Positions 17,658-26,947 of a stretch of DNA of 43,061 bases are shown piece by piece. Numbering within the stretch: position 1 is the stretch's first letter; each line of letters opens with the position of its first letter. The position numbers and the translations under genes were made by a program. The DNA comes from Williamsia limnetica (GTDB lineage Bacteria > Actinomycetota > Actinomycetes > Mycobacteriales > Mycobacteriaceae), in the NCBI RefSeq assembly GCF_003217475.1, contig NZ_QJSP01000029.1, positions 1-43,061 of the forward strand, in the 5' to 3' direction. The notes below the pieces were generated by a model. The model worked only from the letters and a program-made list of their open reading frames with translations, did not search any database and was not told the DNA's origin.

Positions 17658-18440
17658 TCAATGTCCATTGATGGTAAATCCGCCATCCACAATAAGGGTC
17701 TGACCTGTCACGTAGCTTGACTCTGGCGACGCAAAAAAACGCACGGCCGATGCGATTTCACTAGGGTCGGCAAGTCTCTTCTGTGGAATTCTCTCCACTA
17801 GCACATTCTCGTCCAGTAGGCCGGCTTGCAGCCCCTTCACGACCATCTCAGTTCGAGTCCACCCAGGGGCAACTGTGTTGACGCGGATACCGTCTTTGGC
17901 CCACTCAAGCGCGAGGGTTCGCGTAAATCCCGACAGTCCCGCCTTTGCGGTCGTGTACGCAAGACGGCCAGCGAGGCCCACGAATCCAGCGATGGATCCG
18001 ACATTTATAATCGACCCTCCGCCCAAATTCGACATGTGCGAAAATGCAGCCTTCGAACAGAGAAAAACACCAGTCAGGTCGGTTTCGAGCACTCGTCTCC
18101 ACTCGTCCTCACTGAGGTCCTTCGCTGGCCCGCGCGCGATGATTCCGGCGTTGTTGACCAGTACGGACACGGGGCCGAGTCTATTTCGCACCTGTTGAAA
18201 TATGTTGTCGATCGACTGAGAGTCAGTAACGTCCATCTCCATCGCAATGACGCTCGCGTTAGACGTACGTCGTCGCAAGGACTCGGCTGCGCTTTGAAGT
18301 GCTACACGATCGCGCCCACAAATGACTACATTCCAACCCATGTCTGTGAAGGCTTGTGCGGTCGCGAGGCCAATTCCTTTTGCGCCCCCGGTAATTAACA
18401 CAACCTTAGGGTCGGCGGAACCATTCTTCTCATCAGTCAT
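17658..18440 (-). CDS. SDR-family NAD(P)-dependent oxidoreductase
   Basis: A classical short-chain dehydrogenase of 260 residues. The cofactor motif TGGAKGIGLATA is near residue 17, NNAGIIARG near 90-98, the catalytic Ser in NVGSIAGF and Tyr-Lys in YTTAKAGLSGF (near 160). The C-terminus ends with YVTGQTLIVDGGF, as in FabG-type 3-oxoacyl reductases. GAGGAAG lies 9-10 bp before ATG 18440. It precedes the amidase by about 90 bp on the same strand. It probably interconverts a hydroxy and a keto group in the substrate of the neighbouring dehydrogenase complex. Confidence 0.9.
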   Translation of the reverse strand: MTDEKNGSADPKVVLITGGAKGIGLATAQAFTDMGWNVVICGRDRVALQSAAESLRRRTSNASVIAMEMDVTDSQSIDNIFQQVRNRLGPVSVLVNNAGIIARGPAKDLSEDEWRRVLETDLTGVFLCSKAAFSHMSNLGGGSIINVGSIAGFVGLAGRLAYTTAKAGLSGFTRTLALEWAKDGIRVNTVAPGWTRTEMVVKGLQAGLLDENVLVERIPQKRLADPSEIASAVRFFASPESSYVTGQTLIVDGGFTINGH

Positions 18441-18481
18441 CGTTTAATACTTCCTCGATCAGCACGGGAGCATTTACTGGT

Positions 18482-18497
18482 ATGCAACCCGTTGCAT
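18482..18497. promoter_or_regulatory. Palindrome upstream of the SDR-amidase pair; candidate operator
   Basis: ATGCAA-CCCG-TTGCAT is a perfect 6-bp inverted repeat 42 bp ahead of the SDR start codon. A TTGACA hexamer lies further upstream on the minus strand near 18527-18532, but no convincing -10 box follows at the usual distance. Confidence 0.35.
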
Positions 18498-18586
18498 TTA
18501 CGTTTGCGTGCCAATATTTTAGCTTGTTGTCAACAGTTTTCCGCGACCGAACATCCGCAGTTTGGGCTGAAGCGTGGCCTGGCTAT

Positions 18587-20002
18587 CTACTGCCGTTGCG
18601 GTATATGGATGGGTCGGGAGAGTCCGACTAGGGCGGCCTCCGGAAGAGACTCGCTCATGGTTGGGTGCGGGTGGATAGTTCCGGCGATATCTTCGAGGTG
18701 CGAACCCATCTCAATTGCTAACGCGGCCTCCCCGATCAGTTCAGTTGCGTGGGCGCCCACGATCTGAGCTCCGAGTACGACTCCAACAGACTTGTCCACG
18801 ATCCATTGCGTCATTCCAATGCTGTCGTTCAGCGTGCGCGCACGGCCAGAGGCCGACAAGGGAAATGTGGCAGTATCAACGTTGTATCCCCGGTCGGTTG
18901 CTTCAGCGGCACTTAATCCTGTGGTTGCTACTTCAGGATCGCTAAATATAACTGTCGATAAGGTTGTGGGATCGAAGATGGAAGAATGTCCACTGAGTAC
19001 TTCGGCTGCGACGTGAGCTTCCGCCGTGGCCTTGTGCGCTAAGGCTGGGCCCGGGGTAATGTCGCCGATCGCTGCTACTTGTCGGGTGATCAGGCGGTCT
19101 GGGCCAACGTCGAGTAGTCCGCTCTTATTGGGGGTGACCCGTAGAGCGTCAAGGCCGATGTCCTCTGTATTGGGAACTCTGCCGACCGCGACAATCACGG
19201 TCTCGACGCGTAAAGAGTCGGGGCCGTGTGTGGTAGTGAAATGGAGCATTGACCCATCATCGCCGGTAACAGTCGCTTCAGTAAGCACTGAGACGCCTAG
19301 TGCGCGTAGTCGTTTGGTGACCAGGTTTCCTACGGATGCATCGACAGTGGGCAGCAGTGTGGGTGCTGTTTCGATGATAGACACTGCCACGCCAAGTTTA
19401 GCCAGGGCAGTGCCTAACTCGACCCCGATGTAGCCGCCACCAATGATTGCGGCGCTTTGGGGAAGGTGGTCCAGATCCAGAACATCGGTGGAATCGAGGA
19501 TCCTGTGGCCGTCATGCGGCAGAACGTCGAGGTAGGTCGGCCTTGAACCGGTGGCAAGGATGCACGACTTAAATTGAATGTGCGTCGGCGGCCCGTCGCC
19601 ACGCTCAACTACCCCCTGATCTGGGCGGGTAAACCGAAAGTACCCGGTGCGGATCTCGACGTTCGCCGCCTTAAGGAGCGACTTCACCCCACTATTGAGG
19701 CTCGTGACAACTCCGCCCTTCCACGTCTGGAAGGCATTCATGTCTATGTCGGTGGAAGGACTGGGCACCCCACGAGCGGCCCATGAGGTCCGGTCGTGCA
19801 CTGTGCTTGCGAGTTCGATGAGTGCCTTGGAAGGTATGCATCCGACGTTGACGCAGACCCCGCCCAACCCAGCCGGGCCGGCAACGTCGACGAGAACCAC
19901 TCGACGACCCAGCTGGGCGGCGGTTAGGGCCGCAACATATCCGCCTGGGCCGCCGCCCACGACGAGTAGGTCGACGCCATCAGGCATCTCTCCGACAACC
20001 AT
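18587..20002 (-). CDS. lpdA: Dihydrolipoyl dehydrogenase (E3)
   Basis: A 471-residue FAD disulfide reductase that reoxidises the lipoyl groups of E2 with NAD+. FAD site LLVVGGGPGGYVAALTAA at residues 11-28, redox disulfide in GGVCVNVGCIPSKAL (about 46-60), NAD site IIGGGYIGVELGTALA (near 188), and the His-Glu pair in HPHPTMSE near the C-terminus. AAGGAGAG lies 7-14 bp before ATG 20002. It is the fourth subunit gene of the complex, 33 bp after the E2 gene. Confidence 0.94.
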   Translation of the reverse strand: MVVGEMPDGVDLLVVGGGPGGYVAALTAAQLGRRVVLVDVAGPAGLGGVCVNVGCIPSKALIELASTVHDRTSWAARGVPSPSTDIDMNAFQTWKGGVVTSLNSGVKSLLKAANVEIRTGYFRFTRPDQGVVERGDGPPTHIQFKSCILATGSRPTYLDVLPHDGHRILDSTDVLDLDHLPQSAAIIGGGYIGVELGTALAKLGVAVSIIETAPTLLPTVDASVGNLVTKRLRALGVSVLTEATVTGDDGSMLHFTTTHGPDSLRVETVIVAVGRVPNTEDIGLDALRVTPNKSGLLDVGPDRLITRQVAAIGDITPGPALAHKATAEAHVAAEVLSGHSSIFDPTTLSTVIFSDPEVATTGLSAAEATDRGYNVDTATFPLSASGRARTLNDSIGMTQWIVDKSVGVVLGAQIVGAHATELIGEAALAIEMGSHLEDIAGTIHPHPTMSESLPEAALVGLSRPIHIPQRQ

Positions 20003-20035
20003 GATGTCTCTCCTTGCAGTAAGTGTGGGTGATGC

Positions 20036-21301
20036 TTAGTCGAGCAGCAGAAATGGTTGCTCGAGCGACCGAGCGATCTCAGTGACGAACGAACCTAGGT
20101 CTGCGCCGTCGTTGATGCGATGGTCAGCCGCAACGACGATTGGCAACACGGGCCGTACCGCGGGAATGCCGTCGACAGGTATGACGCGTTCGGCGATCCT
20201 GCCAAATCCCGCGATACCAACTTCCGGGTGCCGGATGACCGGGGTGCCCAGCCACGTGCCGAACGACCCGAAGTTACTGATGGTGAAGCCGGCGCCGCCG
20301 AGTTCGCTGGGTTTTGCTTTGCGAGTGCGGGCGAGTTCGGCGACTCGTTCGATTTCGAGCGCGATCTGACGGATGCCGAGTTGATCGGCGTCGCGAAGGA
20401 CAGGGACGATCAGACCATCGTCGGTTGAGGTGGCGATGCCAACGTGCACGCCACCGTACTGGGTGATTTCACCGCGAACAGGGTCGAAGGTTGCGTTGAA
20501 CGATGGATGTCGCTGCAGCGCTCGAACGGTCGCCAAGACCAAGAACGGCAGCACCGATAGCCGGATGCCGTCGGCTTCGAAACGTGGTTTGAGTGCCGCC
20601 CGTGCGGCACGAACGGCACTGGCGTCGATTTCGCGGAACTCGGTGACGTGCGGGATCGTCAATGACTCTGTCATCGACTTCGCAATCTGTCGACGGAGTC
20701 CGCGTAGAGGAACGGCAGTGTCCTTGTCGGTGGTGGTGCGCCGAGGAAGGGGCACGCTGGCATTTGAAACATTTTCCGCAGAGGCGGTGTCGGTGGGTAT
20801 GGAGGTACTGACAAGCCCGGTGACGTCGGACGCTTCGATCCGGCCAAACCGGCCGGTGCCGGTGACCTGAGTAAGGTCAACGCCCATCTGGACAGCGAGC
20901 CGCCTAGTGCTAGGACTTGCGAGCGGGCGAGGGGACGCTGCGGGCATCGACGGTACCGTGGGCGCGGTCGACGGTGAGGTAGACGCGGATGCCAGCGCCG
21001 AGGCGGGATCGGCGGGGGGTGTGGCCTTGCGCGAGTCCGGCTGGCCACCGCGCGCTGCCTCACCAGTCACCGTCACGATGACCTCACCGACTGCCACCAC
21101 GTCGCCGACAGACCCGCGTAGTTCAGCAACGACGCCGGTGAAGGGTGACGGGATCTCTACCTGCGACTTATCGGTCTCTACCACGACGATAGGTTGATCC
21201 TCCTGCACTGAATCACCCACCGAGGCCAGCCATTCGATGATCTCGGCTTCAGCTATGCCTTCGCCGACGTCCGGCATACGGAACTCGTGGGGCGCTGTCA
21301 T
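20036..21301 (-). CDS. 2-Oxoacid dehydrogenase E2 component, dihydrolipoamide acyltransferase
   Basis: A 421-residue acyltransferase. An N-terminal lipoyl domain carries the lipoylated lysine in ETDKSQVEIPSP (near 45). A Pro/Ala/Ser-rich linker follows (about 85-115), then a peripheral-subunit-binding domain (PLASPSTRRLAVQMGVDL), then the catalytic domain ending in ADHRINDGADLGSF with the HxxxDG active site. One lipoyl domain is present. The start overlaps the E1-beta stop by 4 bp (ATGA). Sequence patterns fit the branched-chain/pyruvate/acetoin-type complexes and do not identify the 2-oxoacid. Confidence 0.92.
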   Translation of the reverse strand: MTAPHEFRMPDVGEGIAEAEIIEWLASVGDSVQEDQPIVVVETDKSQVEIPSPFTGVVAELRGSVGDVVAVGEVIVTVTGEAARGGQPDSRKATPPADPASALASASTSPSTAPTVPSMPAASPRPLASPSTRRLAVQMGVDLTQVTGTGRFGRIEASDVTGLVSTSIPTDTASAENVSNASVPLPRRTTTDKDTAVPLRGLRRQIAKSMTESLTIPHVTEFREIDASAVRAARAALKPRFEADGIRLSVLPFLVLATVRALQRHPSFNATFDPVRGEITQYGGVHVGIATSTDDGLIVPVLRDADQLGIRQIALEIERVAELARTRKAKPSELGGAGFTISNFGSFGTWLGTPVIRHPEVGIAGFGRIAERVIPVDGIPAVRPVLPIVVAADHRINDGADLGSFVTEIARSLEQPFLLLD

Positions 21302-22281
21302 GCGCTGACCTCCATTAGAAGCGTTATCTCGTGAACAACGCGAGCGACATCAGGGATATACATGTCTTCAATGCCGGCGAGCGGGTAGGGGGTGTCGGGT
21401 GCGCCAATTCGCAGGATCGGCGCTTCCAAGCTGTAAAAACATTCATTTTGGATAGTCGAAACCACCTCGGCGCCGAAGCCACCGGTCAACGGTGCCTCTT
21501 GCAAGACCACTACCCGGCCGGTTCGGTTGATTGCGGATGCCAATGTTTCTGTGTCGAGAGGGACCAGTGAACGCAAGTCGATAACCTGGACACTGATTCC
21601 CTGGCTCTGCAGTTCCGCTGCGGCCCGTTCAGCGAGGCCTACGGCTGCAGACCATGCAACGATAGTGACATCGTCGCCGACCCTAGCGATCCGGGCGCTG
21701 CCCAGAGGCGTGGTGAACCGGCCATCTGGGACATCGTCCTTCTGCAAGCGGTAGCCCTTGAGCGGTTCGAGGAAGAGGACTGGATCGTCATCCTGAATGG
21801 CTTGCGTTAAAAGGCCCTTGGCGTCGTTGGCGGTTGCCGGGGCGATGACTTTAAGGCCGGGAGTGTGGGTGTACAACGCTTCGAAAGCATCGGAGTGGAG
21901 CTCCGGTGTCCGGACCCCGCCGCCGAAGGGAGCGCGAATAACAAGGGGGACGGCGAAGCGGCCTTGAGAGCGGTAGCGCAATCGGGCAACTTGCTGCCCG
22001 ATCTGGTGGAACGCCTGATGGGCGAATCCAAGGAATTGGATTTCGATGACTGGGCGTAGACCGCTCAATGCCAAACCAACCCCCGATCCGATAATCACCC
22101 CTTCGGCCAAAGGCATGTCGATCACTCGATCGGGGCCGAACTTTTCAAGAAGACCCTCGGTTGCGCGAAACACTCCGCCAAGCGCACCTACGTCCTGACC
22201 GATGAGAACGATCGACTCATCGTGGGCCATTTCTTCATGTAGGCATTCGCGGATGCTTTCAATCATCGTCTTCGTTGTCAT
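21298..22281 (-). CDS. 2-Oxoacid dehydrogenase E1 component, beta subunit
   Basis: A 327-residue transketolase-like beta subunit. Typical stretches are LIGQDVGALGGVFRATEGL, DMPLAEGVIIGSGVGLAL (with the conserved Glu that contacts thiamine diphosphate), RAPFGGGVRTPELHSDAFEAL and YIPDVARVVHEI near the end. It begins 2 bp after the E1-alpha stop and overlaps E2 by 4 bp, so the subunits are made in coupled fashion. Confidence 0.93.
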   Translation of the reverse strand: MTTKTMIESIRECLHEEMAHDESIVLIGQDVGALGGVFRATEGLLEKFGPDRVIDMPLAEGVIIGSGVGLALSGLRPVIEIQFLGFAHQAFHQIGQQVARLRYRSQGRFAVPLVIRAPFGGGVRTPELHSDAFEALYTHTPGLKVIAPATANDAKGLLTQAIQDDDPVLFLEPLKGYRLQKDDVPDGRFTTPLGSARIARVGDDVTIVAWSAAVGLAERAAAELQSQGISVQVIDLRSLVPLDTETLASAINRTGRVVVLQEAPLTGGFGAEVVSTIQNECFYSLEAPILRIGAPDTPYPLAGIEDMYIPDVARVVHEITLLMEVSA

Positions 22282-22283
22282 AG

Positions 22284-23366
22284 TCAGTTGTCCTTGTACA
22301 TGGCGGCCCAGCGCGCCCGTTGATCTACCACACGTGCTGGCGGTGATGAATAGACGTGGTCGAATAGGGCGTCGGAACTAGCAGCGGGTGTCTGGCGGGC
22401 CACCGCGATCGCCCGGTCTACCTCTGATGTGCAGGCGGCCTCGATACGTTGGGCCTCGTCCTTGGTCCAGATACCCTTGGCCTCCAAGTATTTCTTGACG
22501 CGATGTATTGGATCCGTGCCCGCCCATGGAGCCTCGTCGTCGTCAGTTACGTAACGCGTCGGGTCGTCCGCCGTATTGTGCGCACCTGCTCGCCAGGTCA
22601 CCGACTCGATGAGAGTGGGGCCTTCTCCGGCCCTGGCGCGATGGACTGCCTCCTGCATCGCGGCGTTTACTGCGAACAGGTCATTACCGTCGACGATGAT
22701 CCCTTCAACTCCGTATCCAGGAGCACGTTCAGCCAGCGTGCGTGCTGCAGATTGGGCGCGCCGTGGAGTCGATATAGCCCAGCCGTTGTTCTGCAGAAAA
22801 AAAATCACCGGGGCCTTACGCACTCCCGCGAGATTGAGAGATTCGTGAAAGTCGCCCTCCGAGGATGCCCCGTCACCAAAGAAGGCGGCGACGACGCCAT
22901 CGGCTCCTTGGTGCCGCAGACCCCAGGCAAGACCCACCGCCTGCGGCAGCTGGGCAGCTAAAGAGATCTGGATTGGAAGGACGTTGACGCCCGGCGGGAT
23001 AACACCACCTGCCGGGTGCCCCATGAAGTACAGAGAGAAGCTCTCGAGCGGCAGGCCCTGCATCAACAGCGCTGGCAGCTCTCGATACTGCGGCACGACC
23101 CAATCCCGCATCGGGTCGAGAGCACACGCCGCTCCGACTATCGAGGCCTCCTGTCCGCGGACCGACGAGAAGGTCCCAAATCGCCCTTGGCGCTGTAGGC
23201 TTTTCGCCTTGTCGTCGAATGTGCGTGCGAGAATCATCCATTCAAGTGCCGCGAGGATTGCATCCTCCGGCATTAGATTTGACTCCGAGCAAACCACACC
23301 GTTTCTATCGAGGATGGTTAGTGGGACGACGCCGTCAGTGTCAGGAGAGAAGCGGTGCGGTTCCAT
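22284..23366 (-). CDS. 2-Oxoacid dehydrogenase E1 component, alpha subunit
   Basis: A 360-residue alpha subunit that binds thiamine diphosphate and decarboxylates the 2-oxoacid. The TPP motif begins at FFGDGASSEGDFHESLNLAG and ends at NN in FFLQNNGWAIS. SVRGQEASIVGAA and GAHNTADDPTRY are further family hallmarks. It is the first gene of the minus-strand unit and is divergent from the PucR-type regulator with 166 bp between starts. No strong ribosome-binding site precedes ATG 23366. Confidence 0.93.
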   Translation of the reverse strand: MEPHRFSPDTDGVVPLTILDRNGVVCSESNLMPEDAILAALEWMILARTFDDKAKSLQRQGRFGTFSSVRGQEASIVGAACALDPMRDWVVPQYRELPALLMQGLPLESFSLYFMGHPAGGVIPPGVNVLPIQISLAAQLPQAVGLAWGLRHQGADGVVAAFFGDGASSEGDFHESLNLAGVRKAPVIFFLQNNGWAISTPRRAQSAARTLAERAPGYGVEGIIVDGNDLFAVNAAMQEAVHRARAGEGPTLIESVTWRAGAHNTADDPTRYVTDDDEAPWAGTDPIHRVKKYLEAKGIWTKDEAQRIEAACTSEVDRAIAVARQTPAASSDALFDHVYSSPPARVVDQRARWAAMYKDN

Positions 23367-23532
23367 GTGCTCAATAGTGCGATTCGCCGGAGCGTTCTAA
23401 CAACGGCCGAACCCTCCACCGATCCTGACAGTTTACGGAGATTTCCCACACCCACTTCGGTGCTAACGTGAAGTCTCTGGGACATCGCATCGCAGGCTAA
23501 GGCGAAACGGGAGGGGTTCGGAGGAACAACGG

Positions 23533-25449
23533 ATGGAAATAGGTAGCGGCAAACACGCAGGCGCGGAGGGCTCGCCGGGACACGAGCCAGCGGCTTCAAC
23601 GGATTGGATGTCCCTGTTACTAAACGAGGCGCCCTCGCCTGATCTGGTGAGTCACAAAGACCGGTTAGTCAGAGCAGGGGGCGTTCCCGCAGCCGTGGCG
23701 GAACGTCAGTTCGAAGATGCGCTGACGATCCGCGAGCGACTCGATCAGCGGCGTCGACGCGCGGACGAACTCACAGCGCTCAACGCAATCGCCGGTCAGC
23801 TCGCATCGGTGACCGATATTGATCTGTTACTGACGCAGATCGTAGAGCATGCGAAGGATCTGCTGCGCGTCGATCTGGCATATCTCAGCCTTATACACGC
23901 TGAGCAGGTAACCATCGTCGTCGCAGCCGGCCAGATCTCGTCGTACCTGACTAAGTTGACGATGCCAATCAAGGAAGGCTTTTCGTCCGCTGTCGTGGCA
24001 AATGCGGCACCTCTCTGGACTAGCGACTATCGAAGAGATGAGCGTTTCCAACACCACGAGCGCGCTGATGCGGCCGCTCGACTAGAGGACATCCGCGGGC
24101 TCTTAGGAGTGCCAATGCTGTCTCAAGGCAAGATAGTAGGGGTATTGTTCGCTGCCAAAAGGCAAGAGCGTCAATTTGCAACCGACGAGATAGAATTGCT
24201 AACAGCACTAGCCGCGCATGCGGCGGTCGCCCTTGTGAACTCACGAGTTTTGGCCGAACAAAAAACTTCCGCAGAGCAGTTGCAGGCTGCGAATGCCCGT
24301 CTTGAATCGACCATCCGCTGGAATAACGCATTAACAGCATTAGTTCTCCGCGGTGGCGATGTCAGCGACTTACTATCTGAAGTGTCACGGGAAGCGGGCT
24401 ATCCGGCAATTTTTGTTCGATCTGCGTCTGACCTTCCCGACGAGTTACGCAACGACACTGAGGTTTCAAATAGGATCCTGGCGGTCAACCTCGATTCAGA
24501 CTCCTACGCTGAAATAGTTACCGAAGCCCGCTCCATCTTGGCAGTGCCGGTCGTTGCCTCTGGTGACTGGCTTGGTGTTCTGTTCCTGGATCGGCCAAGA
24601 GATGCAACAGTCACAGCAGTAGACCAGTTGATGGTTCTAGAACGGGCTGCGCTATCCGTGGCGTTGCTTCTACTGGGGCAACACGTCGCGTCCGAAGCGG
24701 CACGGAAGACGAGAGACGGCCTTCTCCTTGATCTTCTCACCCGTCAAGTCGACGATCATCGAGAGATCAATACGCAGGTCAGATTGGCGGGCTTGAATCC
24801 AGCGCTGACTTATTCGGTCGCAGTAATTTTGCCCGTCGGAGACAGGGCTGCGGTGCGACGAAGCCTTGAAGCGCTTGTTCTTCAAAGCCACAGCGCGATA
24901 TGCGACTACGGACAGCGATTCGTACTTGTAGTGCCCCGCGTTGACCCCGAAGAATTAGCGGTCACACTCTCAACCTCAACGATTGCAGCCGCGGCGACTA
25001 CCGGGATCGCCGGGCAGACCAAGGACGTATCAGAACTCACTAAGTACTTCAACGAGGCCAGCCAGACGGTTGACGTGATGCTCACCCTCGGCGCACACGG
25101 CCAGACGGCGACCGCCGAACGCCTTGGCCTCTATCGAATTCTTTTAAGCCACGCTGGAACTCGTGAAGTGAGTCGACTTTTCGAAATTTACCTGGGGCCG
25201 GTCAAGACAGAAGAAGATCGCTCTGGGGTGCCATTGCTTGAAACTCTGGACTGCTTTTTACGCAACAACCAGCGTCATGCAGTAACTGCCGGTGAGCTGA
25301 ATATTCATTCGAACACCTTGTATCAGAGGTTGGAGAAACTTACTAAGGTCCTCGGCACGCGGTGGAAGCACCCTGACCACGCCCTCGATCTGCAACTTGT
25401 TCTTCGCTTGGAGAAAAGCGCCAAGAAGCTTGGCGCGCGAACGAAGTAG
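23533..25449 (+). CDS. GAF-domain, PucR/CdaR-type transcriptional regulator
   Basis: A 638-residue cytoplasmic regulator. Residues about 70-250 form a GAF sensor domain (ELTALNAIAGQLASVTDIDL, then MLSQGKIVGVLFAAKRQE, then LTALAAHAAVALVNSRVLAE). The middle is a second, weakly recognisable sensory stretch (about 260-385). The last 60 residues are the PucR-type helix-turn-helix with HSNTLYQRLEKLTKVLGTRW. Proteins of this build activate adjacent degradative operons, such as acetoin or alcohol dehydrogenase genes. GGAGG sits about 7 bp before ATG 23533. It is divergent from the 2-oxoacid dehydrogenase genes and is the obvious candidate for their control. The mobile island begins 35 bp after its stop codon. 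Confidence 0.87.
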   Translation: MEIGSGKHAGAEGSPGHEPAASTDWMSLLLNEAPSPDLVSHKDRLVRAGGVPAAVAERQFEDALTIRERLDQRRRRADELTALNAIAGQLASVTDIDLLLTQIVEHAKDLLRVDLAYLSLIHAEQVTIVVAAGQISSYLTKLTMPIKEGFSSAVVANAAPLWTSDYRRDERFQHHERADAAARLEDIRGLLGVPMLSQGKIVGVLFAAKRQERQFATDEIELLTALAAHAAVALVNSRVLAEQKTSAEQLQAANARLESTIRWNNALTALVLRGGDVSDLLSEVSREAGYPAIFVRSASDLPDELRNDTEVSNRILAVNLDSDSYAEIVTEARSILAVPVVASGDWLGVLFLDRPRDATVTAVDQLMVLERAALSVALLLLGQHVASEAARKTRDGLLLDLLTRQVDDHREINTQVRLAGLNPALTYSVAVILPVGDRAAVRRSLEALVLQSHSAICDYGQRFVLVVPRVDPEELAVTLSTSTIAAAATTGIAGQTKDVSELTKYFNEASQTVDVMLTLGAHGQTATAERLGLYRILLSHAGTREVSRLFEIYLGPVKTEEDRSGVPLLETLDCFLRNNQRHAVTAGELNIHSNTLYQRLEKLTKVLGTRWKHPDHALDLQLVLRLEKSAKKLGARTK

Positions 25450-25496
25450 CAGCTGTCGGCCCTTTAAATCCTACGTAACAAGGATGAACCACCCCG

Positions 25497-25504
25497 GGTT
25501 TGAT
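25497..25504. repeat. 8-bp target-site duplication, left copy (GGTTTGAT)
   Basis: Identical to 29567-29574 on the far side of the composite. It is at the same time part of the IS3 terminal repeat, which proves the order of insertion. Confidence 0.85.
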
Positions 25505-25668
25505 GGCTCTTCCCAAATGAGGGTGTAGGTCGGCCGGGCGCGTCGGTCCGCAGATAGACGTCGAGGTCTCCCGACGACGGAGGTTCCTACGCCATCCATC
25601 CGAAAGACCTCGACGTGTCCGACGCTACCCGCGGGCCGGCTTCGGCCGCCCTGACCTGACCGCCTTCG
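25505..25668 (+). repeat. Truncated ISL3 left-end copy, direct repeat of 28138-28303
   Basis: These 164 bp match 28138-28303 almost base for base, including the ATCCATCCGAAAGACCTCGA stretch and the transposase GTG start region. Identity stops after ACCGCCTTCG in both. The rest of the transposase is missing here. Two direct copies like this could recombine and delete the cargo. Confidence 0.88.
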
Positions 25669-25897
25669 TGTGTCATCCCAATCGACCCTGATCGGGTCTG
25701 CTGACCCCCTCGACGAGAACGCAGCGACATCACAGCCACCCAACCCCGACCGTCCGGGAAGACGGGGCACGTCACATGGCCTGTGCTGCGGGCGTGTCGA
25801 GTGGGTCGTCCAGGGGCGACGCAGGAGCGTCGACGCGACGTGCTGAGAGGTGGTTCCAACCGAGCGCTAGGACACCGGCTACAGGCATGGCGATAGG

Positions 25898-26839
25898 TCA
25901 GGAACGGCGTCGCTCCCTGCGCAGGAGGGAGCGCAGAGTCTCGGCGTTCGCGTAGCCGACCCGTAGCGCGATCTCGGCGGAGGTGAGGTCCGTGGTTGCT
26001 GAGAGGTGCCGAGCTCGTTCGATGCGAAGCCGTTGGACGAAGCCGAGCGGAGTGAGGTTGAGCGCCGCACGGACTCGTCGTTCGAGGGTGCGCCGGCTGG
26101 TGGCGAGCGACTGCGCGACGAAGGCGACGTTGAACGGTTCGTCCAGGCGGGCGCGCACGAAGCGTTCGAACTCGACGACGATCGGGTCCTCGTGCCGGAG
26201 ATGTTCGTAGGCGACGAAGGCCGCCTGCGACGGACGCTCGTCGATGATGAGGAGCTTGGCGACATGTTGGGCCAGGTCGGGGCTGATCGATCGCACGAGT
26301 GAGAGCGCGAGGTCGATGTGGGCGAACGCGGCGCCGGCGGTGACGAGGTTCCCGTCGACCACGACCATGGTGTCGAGATCGAGGGCGACGGTCGGATAGC
26401 GCTTCAGGAACTCCGGCCCCAGGAACCAGCTGGTCGTCGCCCGCCGATGATGCATCCGTCCGGTCTCGGCGACGGCGAACACGCCGGTGCACGCCGCGGC
26501 GATCCGGGTGGTCGCGTCGTCGAGGCGCCCGAGTGAGGCGATGACCGAACGTGCATCTCGGCTCTGGAGGGCGTCGTGGGTCGCGGCGGCCGTGAGGGTT
26601 CCAAGCGCAGGGACGACGACCACGTCGAACTCTCCGGACTCCGACAGCGGGTGGTCCACCGACAGGGTCATCGATGCCGTCGTGGTCACTCGCCGTTTCG
26701 GTCCGAGGATGGCGAGTTCGATCGGGTCGATCCGCGGGTCGACATCGCCGCGGGCTCCGTCGGCCACCCGCACGATGTCGATGACCGACGCGACCGCCGA
26801 ACCGAAGCAGCCGTCGATCGCGATCAGTCCGATACGCAT
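25898..26839 (-). CDS. GlxA-type transcriptional regulator (DJ-1/PfpI domain plus AraC HTH)
   Basis: A 313-residue protein. The N-terminal DJ-1/PfpI-like amidotransferase domain spans residues 1-180, starting MRIGLIAIDGCFGSAVASVID, with a Cys in AAACTGVFAVAE at the usual nucleophile-elbow position. The C-terminal AraC double HTH has VAQSLATSRRTLERRVRAAL and IALRVGYANAETLRSLLRRE. I placed the start at ATG 26839, where the domain begins; a longer frame to 26932 adds 31 residues without features. It is divergent from the ABM-domain gene 108 bp away, which it probably regulates. Its Arg-rich, GC-rich codon use differs from the 2-oxoacid dehydrogenase genes next door, in line with arrival on the composite element. 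Confidence 0.88.
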   Translation of the reverse strand: MRIGLIAIDGCFGSAVASVIDIVRVADGARGDVDPRIDPIELAILGPKRRVTTTASMTLSVDHPLSESGEFDVVVVPALGTLTAAATHDALQSRDARSVIASLGRLDDATTRIAAACTGVFAVAETGRMHHRRATTSWFLGPEFLKRYPTVALDLDTMVVVDGNLVTAGAAFAHIDLALSLVRSISPDLAQHVAKLLIIDERPSQAAFVAYEHLRHEDPIVVEFERFVRARLDEPFNVAFVAQSLATSRRTLERRVRAALNLTPLGFVQRLRIERARHLSATTDLTSAEIALRVGYANAETLRSLLRRERRRS

Positions 26840-26947
26840 GGCGCGAACAATAGCAATACTGTCGTATACGCCACTCCCCACCGGCCCTCGCTCGTCATAC
26901 GCTGAACTCGCTTCACCAAGGAACCTCGACACCTAGGAGAACCCCTC

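Noticed and set aside
25669-25690. A third ISL3 end in inverted orientation (TCATCCCAATCG)
   Set aside because: Only 12 bases match the right-end repeat and the flanking bases differ, so chance is possible.
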